A stretch of DNA of 34,461 bases from a virus, in the IMG/VR virus record IMGVR_UViG_3300031812_000012, positions 1 to 34,461 of that record; one strand, 5' to 3'. A program made the position numbers and the translations under genes. The notes below the pieces were generated by a model. The model did no database searches. It worked only from the letters and a program-made list of their open reading frames with translations, and had not been told where the DNA came from. Shown piece after piece: positions 6,204-14,605 of the stretch. Numbering within the stretch: position 1 is the stretch's first letter; each line of letters starts with the position of its first letter.

Positions 6204-8684
6204 TTAAATGAGGGCGCCATTGTGCGGGCAAGCAAGGCCGTCGAATTGCAACTCGGGATCGTCCTCTCCGCCGTAGACGAACCCCGGGGGCAAAGCCGGG
6301 GCGCCTTCCGGAATCGAACAACGCGCCTCGACTTGCGGCGGTGGGTCGCCGAGGTAGAACTGAATCCCGTTGATGCACTCGATATCCCCCGGGTCAGGGA
6401 CCCATAACGGGTCCCTCCTCCTGAGCCGAATATAGACGGCAGCCGCTGTGTCCCGGCCGTAGAGCAGGAGCGAGGGGAACGCGACCGACTCGACTGCCAA
6501 GGCGCACCTGGGCCATGGCTCTGAATAACCTAGGGGGCTTGCCAAAATGTAGCCAGGGCAACACGGCGTTCGTTCAACGCATCGAGTTTCGCAGTCAACC
6601 GAGACCAGTTGCATTTGCTCGTCCCGGGTCCAAATGTAGCGTTTGACCACGTATTCTCCTTTCGCCTGGTCATCGTTCCATTTCCAATGCGGTGCGCCTG
6701 GGGACGAGATGTACCCGTTGCCGTCGTATTGTTGGGGCGCAGTGCCTGGAATAACGGGGTTGACGCCCTCCATCGCGCTGACCGTCTTCGTGCCGTTAAG
6801 ACCAGGGATGCCGGAAATGCTGATGGTATCTCCGGCCTGAAGGCTATGGGCCGGGTCATGGGCAGCCAGAACAAGCTTACAGGCAGAATTGTCGACCGGC
6901 TCAACGCGGCTGACCCGAATTCTCCCGCAGATCGGTGGCGCGGTGGGGTTGTTCTCGCTGTCCCGGAACAGATACAACTGGGGCCTGCCGGCGTCCATGG
7001 CATCGCAATAGCTCATGCCATATGCCTCCTGATATGAGGCGTCCCTGGTATCGATCCGGAAGCGGTCCGGGCCGCATGGGCGTGCGAAATTATGCGATTT
7101 GACCCATGAGAACACCTCAGCGTAGATCCCCAGGATGAACCGGTGATCCGCGCACCGCCAGTACATCCAGCCCGCGCCGGCCCCCGGAGGTTCCTGGGCG
7201 CTCATCTGCCATTCCTTCCAATGCGTCGTGGCTGGGGGCAGGCCTGAGCTGAGCGGCACCCAGTCCGCATTCCGCACATCCCAATGCACGTAAGGTACCC
7301 AGCGCTGGCCATCCTCGATGCGCACCGTGGGCACTGGCTCTCCAATTCTTTGGCCAGATGGCTCACTCGTTAGGTCCGGCGGCTCGGACGGGAGGCCGAC
7401 ATCCGGCTCAACATACATGACCGGCTCATCCCAGCGGATGAGGGGCACGATGTGGCAATTGTTGTCTTCGCGCCAGGGCATCTGAATGTCGTCTCCGATA
7501 TCCCAACCCGTCTGTTCAGGTCTCAGAAAAGCGACCACGTCCTCCGGTGTCGTAGGAATGCCCAGCAGCACTTCGACTTCGGCACTCTCAATATGGAGGA
7601 ACCGGTTGCCAGCCTCGTCGAACCCGGGGTCATGCACCAGGGACATTATAATCAGAAGCCTATCATCCGACAGCGTAACAGAGACAGAATCGAAGCCCAG
7701 TTGGAGGATGAATTCTTCCACCTCCTCGGGCGTGCCGGTAAAGCGGGGCGTGGCATGCCAATTATCAGGCAAGGAGATGAGCCCGCGCGATGGCCGGAGA
7801 GAGCCCCACTTCACGATTGCATTGGCGTAAGAACCAAAGATTAAACGATGAGCGAAAATGCCATAGGCGAAGTCTAGGGGCTCAGGCTCTTCCCAGCCAG
7901 CCATCCAAAGCTCTGAATGAGCATCCCATTCATAGCTGGTCACGCTACGCGCCCCGGAAGTGATATTGACCTGAGAGCCGATGGAGCAGTTGGCGGTAGC
8001 AGTCCAGCGTTGTTGCAGCGTAAACTGACCGTATTGTTCTTCAACCAGCTCATGCTGGACGCGCCGTGTAATGCCGAGGTATTTCTTCGTAATCGGTTCC
8101 TCTGGCTCAAGCGAATGGAGAAACCCGATCATGCCGTGCCAGGTTTTCTCAATCGCCAATGACTTCCACCCAACCTTCCGGCACTCAGAGAGGTCAATCC
8201 ATATATCGGTCTCGGTGTAGCAATTGTGGTCATGGTAGATGAGCGGTGATTGGCAATCTTCTGGGCTCGGCAATGTTCCGGGGCCGTTTGGCGGGCAGCC
8301 CTGCAAACAGGCGACGTTTAGAAGCAGCTTCGGCCCGGTCAGTTCCGCGGTAATTTCGGCGCCAGATCCGTCGCCGGTGACCGTGACCTTGGGGGGGCTC
8401 GAATAGCCCCAGCCATGGTTGATGATTTCGACGCGTACAATAGCGCCGTCTTTAATCGTAGCCCTGGCCGTGGCCGCTTGCCCGTAGTCGGGGTTGCTGG
8501 GGTTGGGCGGCGCAATTTGAATGTGGGCCCATGTATACCCGCTACCGCCGTTAACGATATTCAGCCGGCTGACGACAGCCGCCTCGCTTTTGCGAAAGTG
8601 ATTCGTACACGGCCCCAGCCAGAGTGGCCGATTGCGCCAGCCCCCGCACGGGGGGCGATAAGGCTCGCCTTTACCGCCAGCCAT
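6204..8684 (-). CDS. Large tail-tip/baseplate-like structural protein (826 aa)
   Basis: This is a long virion-type protein whose exact role I cannot name. Residues about 40-120 form a duplicated module of the kind found in secreted and phage structural proteins: NGGSGYTWAHIQI followed by HGWGYSSPPKVTVTGDGSG. The rest is rich in Trp, Pro, Gly and Cys (for example CLQGC, NCYTE, CCPGY), suggesting a compact, perhaps disulfide- or metal-stabilised, beta-rich protein. A stretch near residue 640 (LQAGDTISISGIPGLNGTKTV) looks like a small beta-sandwich repeat. It follows the tape measure and two smaller tail genes and precedes terminase, the usual place for tail-tip or receptor-contact proteins. No enzyme signature was seen. 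The start abuts the preceding stop. Confidence 0.75.
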   Translation of the reverse strand: MAGGKGEPYRPPCGGWRNRPLWLGPCTNHFRKSEAAVVSRLNIVNGGSGYTWAHIQIAPPNPSNPDYGQAATARATIKDGAIVRVEIINHGWGYSSPPKVTVTGDGSGAEITAELTGPKLLLNVACLQGCPPNGPGTLPSPEDCQSPLIYHDHNCYTETDIWIDLSECRKVGWKSLAIEKTWHGMIGFLHSLEPEEPITKKYLGITRRVQHELVEEQYGQFTLQQRWTATANCSIGSQVNITSGARSVTSYEWDAHSELWMAGWEEPEPLDFAYGIFAHRLIFGSYANAIVKWGSLRPSRGLISLPDNWHATPRFTGTPEEVEEFILQLGFDSVSVTLSDDRLLIIMSLVHDPGFDEAGNRFLHIESAEVEVLLGIPTTPEDVVAFLRPEQTGWDIGDDIQMPWREDNNCHIVPLIRWDEPVMYVEPDVGLPSEPPDLTSEPSGQRIGEPVPTVRIEDGQRWVPYVHWDVRNADWVPLSSGLPPATTHWKEWQMSAQEPPGAGAGWMYWRCADHRFILGIYAEVFSWVKSHNFARPCGPDRFRIDTRDASYQEAYGMSYCDAMDAGRPQLYLFRDSENNPTAPPICGRIRVSRVEPVDNSACKLVLAAHDPAHSLQAGDTISISGIPGLNGTKTVSAMEGVNPVIPGTAPQQYDGNGYISSPGAPHWKWNDDQAKGEYVVKRYIWTRDEQMQLVSVDCETRCVERTPCCPGYILASPLGYSEPWPRCALAVESVAFPSLLLYGRDTAAAVYIRLRRRDPLWVPDPGDIECINGIQFYLGDPPPQVEARCSIPEGAPALPPGFVYGGEDDPELQFDGLACPHNGALI

Positions 8685-8984
8685 TTAGCTTACTTGCCTT
8701 CCGTCAATTTCGAATTCGTGGACCTCGCCGGTTTCGGGATCACAGGTTTTGATTCGAACCCTTTGCGTGCGTTGGGGCGTGGCTGCCGGCTCCTGTCGAG
8801 CCGCCGGGTCCTGGCGCAAGTAAATCACCATGCCGGAAGGCTCAAATGCGATACGATCTTCCTTGTTATGCCGCACGATCCTGGCGCTCAAAATCTGATT
8901 GAGCACCGCGACCATGCGATTCAGATCGCTAGCACTCCATGGCGACGGCCTTCTTGCGCCGGGCTTGAACAAGGGCAATTTCAT
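8685..8984 (-). CDS. Unknown 99-aa tail-region protein
   Basis: This small basic protein is not recognised. It begins MKLPLFKPGARRPSPWSASDLNR, then has an amphipathic helix (MVAVLNQILSARIV) and strands ending in VRIKTCDPETGEVHEFEIDG. The start overlaps the preceding gene by ATGA (8981-8984), and the stop abuts the next start, so it is translated with its neighbours. Its position between two tail genes suggests a tail-tip or assembly role. There is no motif to refine this. Confidence 0.7.
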   Translation of the reverse strand: MKLPLFKPGARRPSPWSASDLNRMVAVLNQILSARIVRHNKEDRIAFEPSGMVIYLRQDPAARQEPAATPQRTQRVRIKTCDPETGEVHEFEIDGRQVS

Positions 8985-9799
8985 CGCGCCACTACGTATC
9001 GCGTTTTACGGAGCCAGATATTCCCCATCCAGCGCTCCACCTCGCTCGTTTCAGCGACGAAACGGGTGCCCGCAGTGACCCAGCTTTTGTACTCGGCCAC
9101 TGTGGGATTTTGGCTTGGATTCAAAATCGCGCCGGCATGCAGGTACTGGTCATAGATCCATTGCGTGAAAACATCCGTCTGGTAAATCACGCCACCGGGG
9201 CCGATGATCCATGCCCCGCCCGGCTGGCGCCATGTTTGGGCGGGTAACGGCGCAGGCGGGCTGAGCTGGAGGAAAAAGCTGTGCACGACGTAGGATTCGA
9301 CAGACAGGGTAATGGGCTCTCGAACCTTGAAGGGCTCGAGGACCAATTCCCAACGGCAATTCGGTGGTTCTTCTTCGCCGGGCGGGTCAGGAGGGCTATT
9401 CGGGTCTTCGATTCTGCCGCTTTCCCTGTCGCAGAAGCGCTTCCAGCGCAATTGCCAAATGATAATGCCCGGGTAAGTGGCAGAATAGGGACTTTCAAGA
9501 ACTTCGAATTCGCCCGGCACGCGCGCATAACGACGCGTGATCCGCCAAAAACCGCCACCAATCGGCTCTGGCTCGCTTTCCCAGACATAGAAATAGTCCT
9601 GGCCGTCAATGGTGATCTTGGGGCCGGTTGTGTCCACAGCCAGGGCTGGCTGGGTGTATGTATTGCGGACAATGTAATCCTGCTCAAAGGCCAGCCTCGT
9701 CTCAATGCCGTAGGATGATAACGGTTTCAACCAGCGGCGTTCGCCGTGCTCGCTGATCTCCGGCACCGGTGTGCCAAGGTCTGTCCATTGCGCGCTCAT
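8981..9799 (-). CDS. Tail protein downstream of the tape measure (272 aa)
   Basis: This is a beta-rich 272-aa protein with many Trp and aromatic residues and no recognised domain. It has a short acidic Pro-rich insert near residues 130-146 (DPNSPPDPPGEEEPPN) that looks like a surface loop or domain boundary. It is the first gene after the tape measure, coupled by ATGA (9796-9799), where siphophages normally encode the distal tail or tail-tip protein. This role is inferred from order only. No signal peptide, membrane segment or catalytic motif is apparent. Confidence 0.7.
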   Translation of the reverse strand: MSAQWTDLGTPVPEISEHGERRWLKPLSSYGIETRLAFEQDYIVRNTYTQPALAVDTTGPKITIDGQDYFYVWESEPEPIGGGFWRITRRYARVPGEFEVLESPYSATYPGIIIWQLRWKRFCDRESGRIEDPNSPPDPPGEEEPPNCRWELVLEPFKVREPITLSVESYVVHSFFLQLSPPAPLPAQTWRQPGGAWIIGPGGVIYQTDVFTQWIYDQYLHAGAILNPSQNPTVAEYKSWVTAGTRFVAETSEVERWMGNIWLRKTRYVVAR

Positions 9800-11229
9800 T
9801 CTGCTAGCTCGGGCTTGACCTTTATCCCTTCTTGTTTGGCCGCTTGCAAAAGTTCCGCAATGCGGTCACGCGTTTCGGTAACGCGGCGGTTCAGTTCTTC
9901 GAGGCTGCGCTCCGGCGCTATGAATCCGGCCTCAGCAAGACGCTGCCGCAGACTGGCCCAGCGTTGCTCGGCGCGGTCTGCATCAACAAACAAGCCCCGG
10001 GCCCGCAGCCAGGGCACAAGCTTCTCAAGCCATAACACTTCGCGCGCTTGCCAGGCCTGTGGCGTGGGCCGACCACGCGCATCGCGGGTTGCCATAATCA
10101 TCTCGAGCGTCGGCCACAATTGGCGCCGGCGACTCAACAATTCGCGTTCGGCCTCCGCCTGTTCCCGGTATGCCCTGGCAAGTTCACGATTGAGTTCTTT
10201 TTCCCTGGCCAGACGCTCCTGGGCCAGCCGTCGCATCTGCTCTTCAATGCGATTGCGAGCAATCGCGATTTCAGCCTCGAGCCGCATAGCCTCGATGCGC
10301 TTTTCTTCGGCCTCAACGATTTTCCCACTCAAGAGCAACTGCTCAATCTCTGCCTCAATTTTCGCCCTGCGGTCCAGCATCAAATCCAGGGCCGCGCGAT
10401 GCCGGCCGGACGCCTCAAGCATATCGATTTCCGCCTTGGCTAATCGATCGGCCAATTCTGCCAGTTTAGCGCGCTGTTCTTCTTTCTGAAGCCGCTTCCG
10501 CGCAAGTTTGAGGATCATGGAGTCGACATGGGCCTTCCCTTGGAGGTTCTCCCATTCCAGCATCAACTGCTGAACCCAGGGCGAATATGCGGGGACCATG
10601 GCTAGAGCCCCCAACGCCAAGCCCGTCCATGATCTGGATTGGGCCAGTTGCTTCGGCCCCCGGGAGAGGATCTGCCAAAGCAAGCCAACGGCTTCTTTGA
10701 ATGACGGGGCCCCGCCCGCCCCCAGGCCGCCAAGGCGCATGAGCCTGTCGAGCTCTTCGTCCTTCAATACCATGCCTAGCCGTTTCGTCGCTTCGATTTG
10801 GCGATCGACTATGGAGGGCAATTTGCCGAGCTCCGCGGCCAGCGTGCGCGCGGCGTCGGCCAAGGTCGTTGCCTCGGGCGCCGCCTTCTTGAGCGCGCTT
10901 GTCAGCTGATCCGCAAACTCATTCGATTTGCCAAGGGACGCTGCAAACGCGCGCATGGCCAGCAGCCCGGCCGGGTCAATGCCGATTTTGTGGGCCTGGA
11001 GGCGGATGTCCTCGATCTCCTTGGCGGCCTGCCGTGCGTAGCGAATGACGCCCAGGACCAATGTAACAGCGACAAATCGCTCCGTGTAAGCCCTCAGCCT
11101 GCGGCCCAGGTTCGTTGCGACACCGCGCCCCCAGGCATCCAACATCCCGCTGCTGCGTTGCAGGGCCGCCGACAGCTCCGAGGTGTCGCCACCGATCCGG
11201 GCAATGACTGTACCAACATTAATTGGCAT
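9796..11229 (-). CDS. Tail tape measure protein
   Basis: This 477-aa protein begins with the pattern common to tape measure proteins (GTVIARIGGDTSELSAALQRS). It then has a hydrophobic patch (FVAVTLVLGVI), a second one near residue 210 (GLALGALAMVPAYSPWV), and a very long Arg/Glu/Ala coiled-coil from about 230 to 400. In tailed phages this protein sets the tail length and is carried inside the tube. At roughly 1.5 angstrom per residue for an extended helix, 477 aa suggests a short tail of some 70 nm. The gene overlaps the upstream gene by 11 bp. Compared with many siphophages it is small. Confidence 0.85.
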   Translation of the reverse strand: MPINVGTVIARIGGDTSELSAALQRSSGMLDAWGRGVATNLGRRLRAYTERFVAVTLVLGVIRYARQAAKEIEDIRLQAHKIGIDPAGLLAMRAFAASLGKSNEFADQLTSALKKAAPEATTLADAARTLAAELGKLPSIVDRQIEATKRLGMVLKDEELDRLMRLGGLGAGGAPSFKEAVGLLWQILSRGPKQLAQSRSWTGLALGALAMVPAYSPWVQQLMLEWENLQGKAHVDSMILKLARKRLQKEEQRAKLAELADRLAKAEIDMLEASGRHRAALDLMLDRRAKIEAEIEQLLLSGKIVEAEEKRIEAMRLEAEIAIARNRIEEQMRRLAQERLAREKELNRELARAYREQAEAERELLSRRRQLWPTLEMIMATRDARGRPTPQAWQAREVLWLEKLVPWLRARGLFVDADRAEQRWASLRQRLAEAGFIAPERSLEELNRRVTETRDRIAELLQAAKQEGIKVKPELAE

Positions 11230-11827
11230 GAGGGGCTGATTGTTGCTTGTTTAGATACTCTGTTAGTACCCGGTCCGAGGGATTACCCAGCGCCACATCG
11301 GGGTTTTTCCGGCGCAAAATCGCGCGCAACAACTGCGCGGCCAAGGGCATCGGAAGATCGAGGATATCGTCGAGGCGCCAGCCGTACTCCGATGCGAACA
11401 AGTCAATCAGTGTGGCAATGGGCGATGCCGCCGCGCCGCCGGAGTTGCGCCCCTGAGCCGGCGGCATGTCTCGGAGGGCCATGTCCAGCAAATCACAAAG
11501 CAGACTTGTAATTGTGGCCAGATGGCCCGCCGCAAATGCGATTTCCCGATCGCGTTCGGACGCTGCCGCATTCCTCGTGTAGTCGAGATCTCGCACAATG
11601 AGCCAGGCGCGAATGATCTCTTCCGGCGTGACCGGCGTATCATGACCGGCGAACGGCGACAGAATGGCATCCAAGAGCGCTATATGCCGGAGACGCAAGG
11701 GCCCAGCGCGAATCCCATCGCGCTCGACCGCCAGCGCTCCAGGGGCCACCGCGGCCGCACTGCGCAGGGCGCGCTCCTCGGTGGCCGCGGCCTTCCACTG
11801 CACCGCAATGTCTTTGGGCAGCGGCAT
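11219..11827 (-). CDS. Putative tail assembly chaperone (202 aa)
   Basis: This soluble, helical 202-aa protein sits between the tube-like gene and the tape measure, the standard slot of tail assembly chaperones (lambda G/GT). It has predicted helices such as RLRHIALLDAILSPF, EEIIRAWLIVRDLDY and a Leu-rich stretch (ATITSLLCDLLDMALRDM), followed by EYGWRLDDILDLPMPLAAQLLRAILRR. No slippery site giving a longer product is evident. The start overlaps the preceding stop as TGATG (11825-11829). The role is inferred from position. Confidence 0.6.
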   Translation of the reverse strand: MPLPKDIAVQWKAAATEERALRSAAAVAPGALAVERDGIRAGPLRLRHIALLDAILSPFAGHDTPVTPEEIIRAWLIVRDLDYTRNAAASERDREIAFAAGHLATITSLLCDLLDMALRDMPPAQGRNSGGAAASPIATLIDLFASEYGWRLDDILDLPMPLAAQLLRAILRRKNPDVALGNPSDRVLTEYLNKQQSAPHAN

Positions 11828-12201
11828 CAGGACGCGGCAAGCTTCTCTCGGAACGTCAGGGTCTGTTTTCTCCAGTCGTCGGCCTCGTACGGCTGCTCTA
11901 CGTCAGTGACGATCCAGACCTGGGTACCTGTCACATCGGTTGTGAAGGTGTCTCCGGGCGCTGCCTTCTTGTTCGCCGGCAGATAGATGGTGGCCCGGCC
12001 GGTCGTGGTTTCCTTGATACCGAAGGCGCCTGTCGGTTCGCCATACTGGCCACGTCGTTCAACAGCCCTGGTGGCGTACGTGAGGGTGAAGGCACCGTCA
12101 CAAATCGCAGTCCATGACTGGCCGCCACCCTTGGGCGTAATCGTGAGTATGGCTGTGCCGTAATCGGCGCCGCCATCGTTATACACCGGATTCGCTGGCA
12201 T
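11827..12201 (-). CDS. Putative tail tube protein (124 aa)
   Basis: This compact beta-rich 124-aa protein alternates hydrophobic and polar residues (AILTITPKGGGQSWTAICDG, RATIYLP, QVWIVTDVEQ) as expected for a tube-forming sandwich or barrel. Tube proteins are usually among the strongest expressed late genes, and here a GGAGGTG site precedes the ATG at 12201, the best in this part of the operon. It lies just before the chaperone-like gene and tape measure, again fitting a tube role. It is shorter than typical tube proteins, so a small tail-terminator or adaptor is the alternative. Confidence 0.55.
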   Translation of the reverse strand: MPANPVYNDGGADYGTAILTITPKGGGQSWTAICDGAFTLTYATRAVERRGQYGEPTGAFGIKETTTGRATIYLPANKKAAPGDTFTTDVTGTQVWIVTDVEQPYEADDWRKQTLTFREKLAAS

Positions 12202-12209
12202 AGCACCTC

Positions 12210-12692
12210 CTATGGTTCGGGTTCAGGTTTTATGGAGAACTTAATCTCTGACTCCAAGGTTGTCACCGCCCAATCCGCTTGCAAGTCGGCTGTATGGCTT
12301 TCCGACGTCTGTTGTACGCCGTCAATGGCAATGGGCAGAGAGTCAACAGCGACGCGAACGTGATGGCATAGTTCCGTCAAGAACAGCCGCGCCTGCGCGC
12401 AGATGCTCTCATGATAGTCCATCGAAAACGCGTCGGTAATGACGTCAATGTTCAGTGTGGCACGCCACAGGATCGGAATGTGAAGGCCCGGCCGGCCGGG
12501 TCGGTCGTCACGGGGGGCAAGAAGACCGGCCGGGCCTATCACTGCCGCGTCGATCTCGACGCGGGGGCGTGGCAGTTCGATCGTGGGCTGCTGGAAAGCC
12601 GTGATTGCCGGCACCTCGGGGACGACCAGCCTCCACGCCGCGGCGGTGGCATCGACAATGTGTTTCCGGAATTTAAAAACCTCAACCGTCAT
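12210..12692 (-). CDS. Putative tail terminator/completion protein (160 aa)
   Basis: This 160-aa protein follows the 275-aa neck-like gene with an ATGA overlap (12689-12692) and precedes the tube-like gene, the position of tail terminator or completion proteins. The fold looks alpha/beta: an N-terminal helix (FKFRKHIVDATAAAW), Pro-rich strands (QPTIELPRPRVEID), a helix with Cys residues (ESICAQARLFLTELCHHVRV) and a C-terminal strand (WAVTTLESEIKFSIKP). No sequence motif proves the role. Confidence 0.55.
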   Translation of the reverse strand: MTVEVFKFRKHIVDATAAAWRLVVPEVPAITAFQQPTIELPRPRVEIDAAVIGPAGLLAPRDDRPGRPGLHIPILWRATLNIDVITDAFSMDYHESICAQARLFLTELCHHVRVAVDSLPIAIDGVQQTSESHTADLQADWAVTTLESEIKFSIKPEPEP

Positions 12693-13516
12693 CGGAATAG
12701 TGCCCGCCCGCCCGGGCGCACGCGGAATTTGACTTTCTGCGCAACATACGACTCCCAGTCCGCCTGCAGCCGTGAGAAGATTGCCAGCAGGCGCTTGCGA
12801 TAGGCCTTGCGGAGCACAGCCAGGCTCTGGGTGTGTGTGTTCCCGTAGGCCTCCGTCTTAAACTGTACAGAAGCCTTTGTTCCGGCGTCTTGAATGGTCG
12901 TTTGCCCGCGGGCACTTCGGACATGTCGCCGAATCCAGGCGGGCAGTGCCCTTGCCTTCTGCAATAGGTCCCAGCCCACGGCCAGACTTGCCTTGAGCCG
13001 GCCCAGCTGCTCCCGAATGTGCCGCACAATATGCGCCGCGGCGAATTCATGCATGACGGGTTGGCCGGCCAGGTAAATTGTCTGTCGGCCCCTGCGCCCC
13101 ATGGGCAGCCATTTCTGCCCGCCGCCAATGTCGCGCATCTGAAAGTAGCTGGTCCGAAAGGCCTTCAGGAGCGCCTGAATATCGCGGGTCGAGTAGATCA
13201 TGTCCCTGTAGGCCCCGTAGAGGCCCGTCGGAGTCGCGAACAGCCACGCCACATCCGAATTGCGGTTGCCGGCCTTGCGACCGCGGAATCGTAGGCCAGA
13301 GCGAATGGTAATGACGGATCGCTTGACTTCCCGACGCGCGTTTTGCACGGCCCGCGACCTTGAACGCGGCGGCAATTCAAGCACGGCATCGCGCTGGAAC
13401 AGGGCTGCCTGTTGCCTGACGAGCGACCGCATTGACTCGCCGCTGGTCACGGCAAGGCTTGACAGCATGCTATTGAGCGCCTTGATCTCCGCAGGGTCAA
13501 CGCTCACTTGAATCAT
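12689..13516 (-). CDS. Neck/tail completion-like protein (275 aa)
   Basis: This basic 275-aa protein begins MIQVSVDPAEIKALNSMLSSL, with a long N-terminal helix and many Arg/Lys residues. The start at 13516 is preferred over an upstream in-frame start because it gives an ATGA overlap with the lipoprotein gene before it; the longer form would add a 23-residue Arg-rich stretch read from that gene. An N-terminal helix with a basic tail is reminiscent of gp10-like head-tail or tail-completion proteins, though it is about twice as long. It opens the tail block after the lysis cassette. It is not an evident endolysin: I see no lysozyme, amidase or peptidase motif. Confidence 0.6.
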   Translation of the reverse strand: MIQVSVDPAEIKALNSMLSSLAVTSGESMRSLVRQQAALFQRDAVLELPPRSRSRAVQNARREVKRSVITIRSGLRFRGRKAGNRNSDVAWLFATPTGLYGAYRDMIYSTRDIQALLKAFRTSYFQMRDIGGGQKWLPMGRRGRQTIYLAGQPVMHEFAAAHIVRHIREQLGRLKASLAVGWDLLQKARALPAWIRRHVRSARGQTTIQDAGTKASVQFKTEAYGNTHTQSLAVLRKAYRKRLLAIFSRLQADWESYVAQKVKFRVRPGGRALFR

Positions 13517-13740
13517 GGCATTGTCCTCGGCCCGGGCCCGGCATACCAACCCTCCGGGAGCGTTGCGCGCCCGGCGCGCACCCATTGCCCGTCACGCCAG
13601 ACATAGACCTCACCACGAACACCGCGGCCGAGCCGCACAACGTCGTCGGAGGCGTTAATCACGACGGTCCGGGTCGTGCCGCAGCCGGTCACGCAGCCAA
13701 CGATCCCAAGCGTCGCGAATAGAATGTGGAGTTTGCGCAT
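13513..13740 (-). CDS. Small lipoprotein, candidate outer-membrane spanin
   Basis: This 75-aa protein has a lipoprotein signal peptide: MRKLHILFATLGIVGCVTGC. There are two possible lipobox cysteines, C16 and C20, followed by a short mature part (VRLGRGVRGEVYVWRDGQWV, ending EGWYAGPGP). Its first 86 bp overlap, in another frame, the 3' end of the 61-aa membrane gene. Nested or overlapping membrane and lipoprotein genes in a phage lysis region are typical of Rz/Rz1 spanin pairs, which fuse inner and outer membranes at lysis of Gram-negative hosts. The start has only a weak GGAAG right next to it, so translation may depend on the overlapping gene. Confidence 0.7.
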   Translation of the reverse strand: MRKLHILFATLGIVGCVTGCGTTRTVVINASDDVVRLGRGVRGEVYVWRDGQWVRAGRATLPEGWYAGPGPRTMP

Positions 13741-13840
13741 CTTCCAATGTTACCTGGCTTCGGCGCTTATCGAGCCAGGCCAGAATAGCGCCCGCGATTG
13801 CCGCCAGCAGTGGCGCTAATGCGCTGATAATGCCGGCCAT
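13655..13840 (-). CDS. Small membrane protein, candidate inner-membrane spanin or holin partner
   Basis: This 61-aa protein has one N-terminal transmembrane segment (about residues 4-22, IISALAPLLAAIAGAILAWL), then KRR and a charged helical tail (IRDAWDRWLRDRLRHDPDRRD). It starts 3 bp after the stop of the holin-like gene, and its 3' end overlaps the lipoprotein gene. That arrangement suggests an Rz-like partner. However, KRR after the membrane segment would favour a cytoplasmic C-terminus by the positive-inside rule, so a pinholin or antiholin is an alternative. Confidence 0.55.
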   Translation of the reverse strand: MAGIISALAPLLAAIAGAILAWLDKRRSQVTLEDAQTPHSIRDAWDRWLRDRLRHDPDRRD

Positions 13841-13843
13841 GCA

Positions 13844-14095
13844 TCAGGACGCCGAGAGGCTCTTACGCACCTGGTCCGCCACCTCGCGCAAACCAACGCC
13901 GGCGGCGCCGAGCGTGGGCCCAAGCCACGCCGGCCCCTGCGCAAGACCGGCTTGATGCAGTGCAATGTCCGCAGCCGCGCCCAGGATCGGAGCCAAAATC
14001 GGCAACCATACCTTGGGCAGCCGCGGCAGCAGCACTTTCAGCACCGCGATTGCCAGCGGCACAATCACCGGAATGAACGCCTGATATTCAGTCAT
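13844..14095 (-). CDS. Putative holin (83 aa)
   Basis: This small hydrophobic protein has two or three potential membrane segments: about 6-24 (AFIPVIVPLAIAVLKVLL), about 29-46 (VWLPILAPILGAAADIAL) and a weaker one near 58-68. The C-terminus is charged (LREVADQVRKSLSAS). The size, hydrophobicity and position beside two further membrane genes and a lipoprotein gene fit a holin, which opens the inner membrane at the time of lysis. It is coupled to the upstream gene by ATGA (14092-14095). No endolysin is recognisable next to it. Confidence 0.6.
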   Translation of the reverse strand: MTEYQAFIPVIVPLAIAVLKVLLPRLPKVWLPILAPILGAAADIALHQAGLAQGPAWLGPTLGAAGVGLREVADQVRKSLSAS

Positions 14096-14355
14096 CTTGC
14101 CTCCTTTCTGGATTCAATCTCCATGTGTCGATGCACCAGCGCGGTAAGCACGTCAAGGTTCCGCGCCGTCATGTTTTGTTGTTCGACGATTCTCTCGAGC
14201 AAGCCCTCGAGCCGATAGAGTCGTTGCTCCGTATGCGAAAGGCGGTATTCCACCGCAGTCCATTTACTGCCTGCGCCGAAAAGCCAGGCTGCAGCATTGG
14301 CCAGCAACGCCAGAACCACGAGCCAAAGGCGGATATCACGCAGTTGCTCTGGCAT
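14092..14355 (-). CDS. Membrane plus coiled-coil protein, copy 2 of a duplicated pair
   Basis: This 87-aa protein has an N-terminal stretch EQLRDIRL, a transmembrane segment (WLVVLALLANAAAWLF) and a long coiled-coil (EYRLSHTEQRLYRLEGLLERIVEQQN). It is clearly related to the 99-aa protein at 14602-14901, which begins TQLLRDMRLQIVLLALLANAAWLF. The shared part is visible at the DNA level too. The ATG at 14355 is chosen because homology to the other copy starts there; upstream in-frame sequence belongs to the preceding gene. A short anchor plus periplasmic or cytoplasmic coil would fit a lysis regulator or spanin-like role, which is inference. Confidence 0.65.
   Translation of the reverse strand: MPEQLRDIRLWLVVLALLANAAAWLFGAGSKWTAVEYRLSHTEQRLYRLEGLLERIVEQQNMTARNLDVLTALVHRHMEIESRKEAR
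14278..14345. repeat. Near-identical repeat in duplicated membrane genes, copy 2
   Basis: The segment starting gaaaagccaggctgcagcat matches 14829-14895 with scattered changes and one 3-bp indel. It encodes the shared transmembrane segment. The DNA-level likeness points to a fairly recent duplication. Confidence 0.7.
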
Positions 14356-14605
14356 AATCTGGCCTCTGTCGCCTTGCCCAGATTCGGCAGAGGGCTCGTG
14401 CGATTGCCTCGTCGCTAAATTCTGGCATTGCGAGGTCGTCGTCATAATCGTTGCGCTCTGCGCGCGGCAGGGCACTCAGTTCAAGCTCAGCCCGCAGCTC
14501 GTGCGGCTCGATCAGCGCGCCCGCCACGTCCCCGGCTTTGCCGTTCTGGAGTATCGTTCGGCCAATCCGGCCCAACACCATTGCCATTGTCGGTCCGCTG
14601 TTCAT
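14336..14605 (-). CDS. Unknown 89-aa acidic protein between the duplicated membrane genes
   Basis: This 89-aa protein is not recognised. It begins MNSGPTMAMVLGRIGRTILQNG, continues with an acidic middle (EPHELRAELELSALPRAERN, DYDDDL) and ends with an Arg-rich helix (ARALCRIWARRQRPDYARAT). The ATG at 14605 gives an ATGA overlap with the upstream gene (14602-14605), which decides the start against a longer in-frame option. It overlaps the downstream gene by 20 bp. It has no membrane segment, unlike its two neighbours. Confidence 0.55.
   Translation of the reverse strand: MNSGPTMAMVLGRIGRTILQNGKAGDVAGALIEPHELRAELELSALPRAERNDYDDDLAMPEFSDEAIARALCRIWARRQRPDYARATA

Noticed and set aside
8415-9155. 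Long rightward frame of 246 codons
   Set aside because: It is antisense to three coupled tail genes and lacks domain features or a ribosome-binding site.
9746-10489. Long rightward frame of 247 codons, Ser/Arg/Ala-rich
   Set aside because: It is antisense to the tape measure coiled-coil. The composition is what the complement of Glu/Ala/Arg codons gives.
12689-13516. Endolysin next to the holin-like gene
   Set aside because: The sequence has no catalytic motif of any lysin class I know and looks like a neck or tail completion protein.
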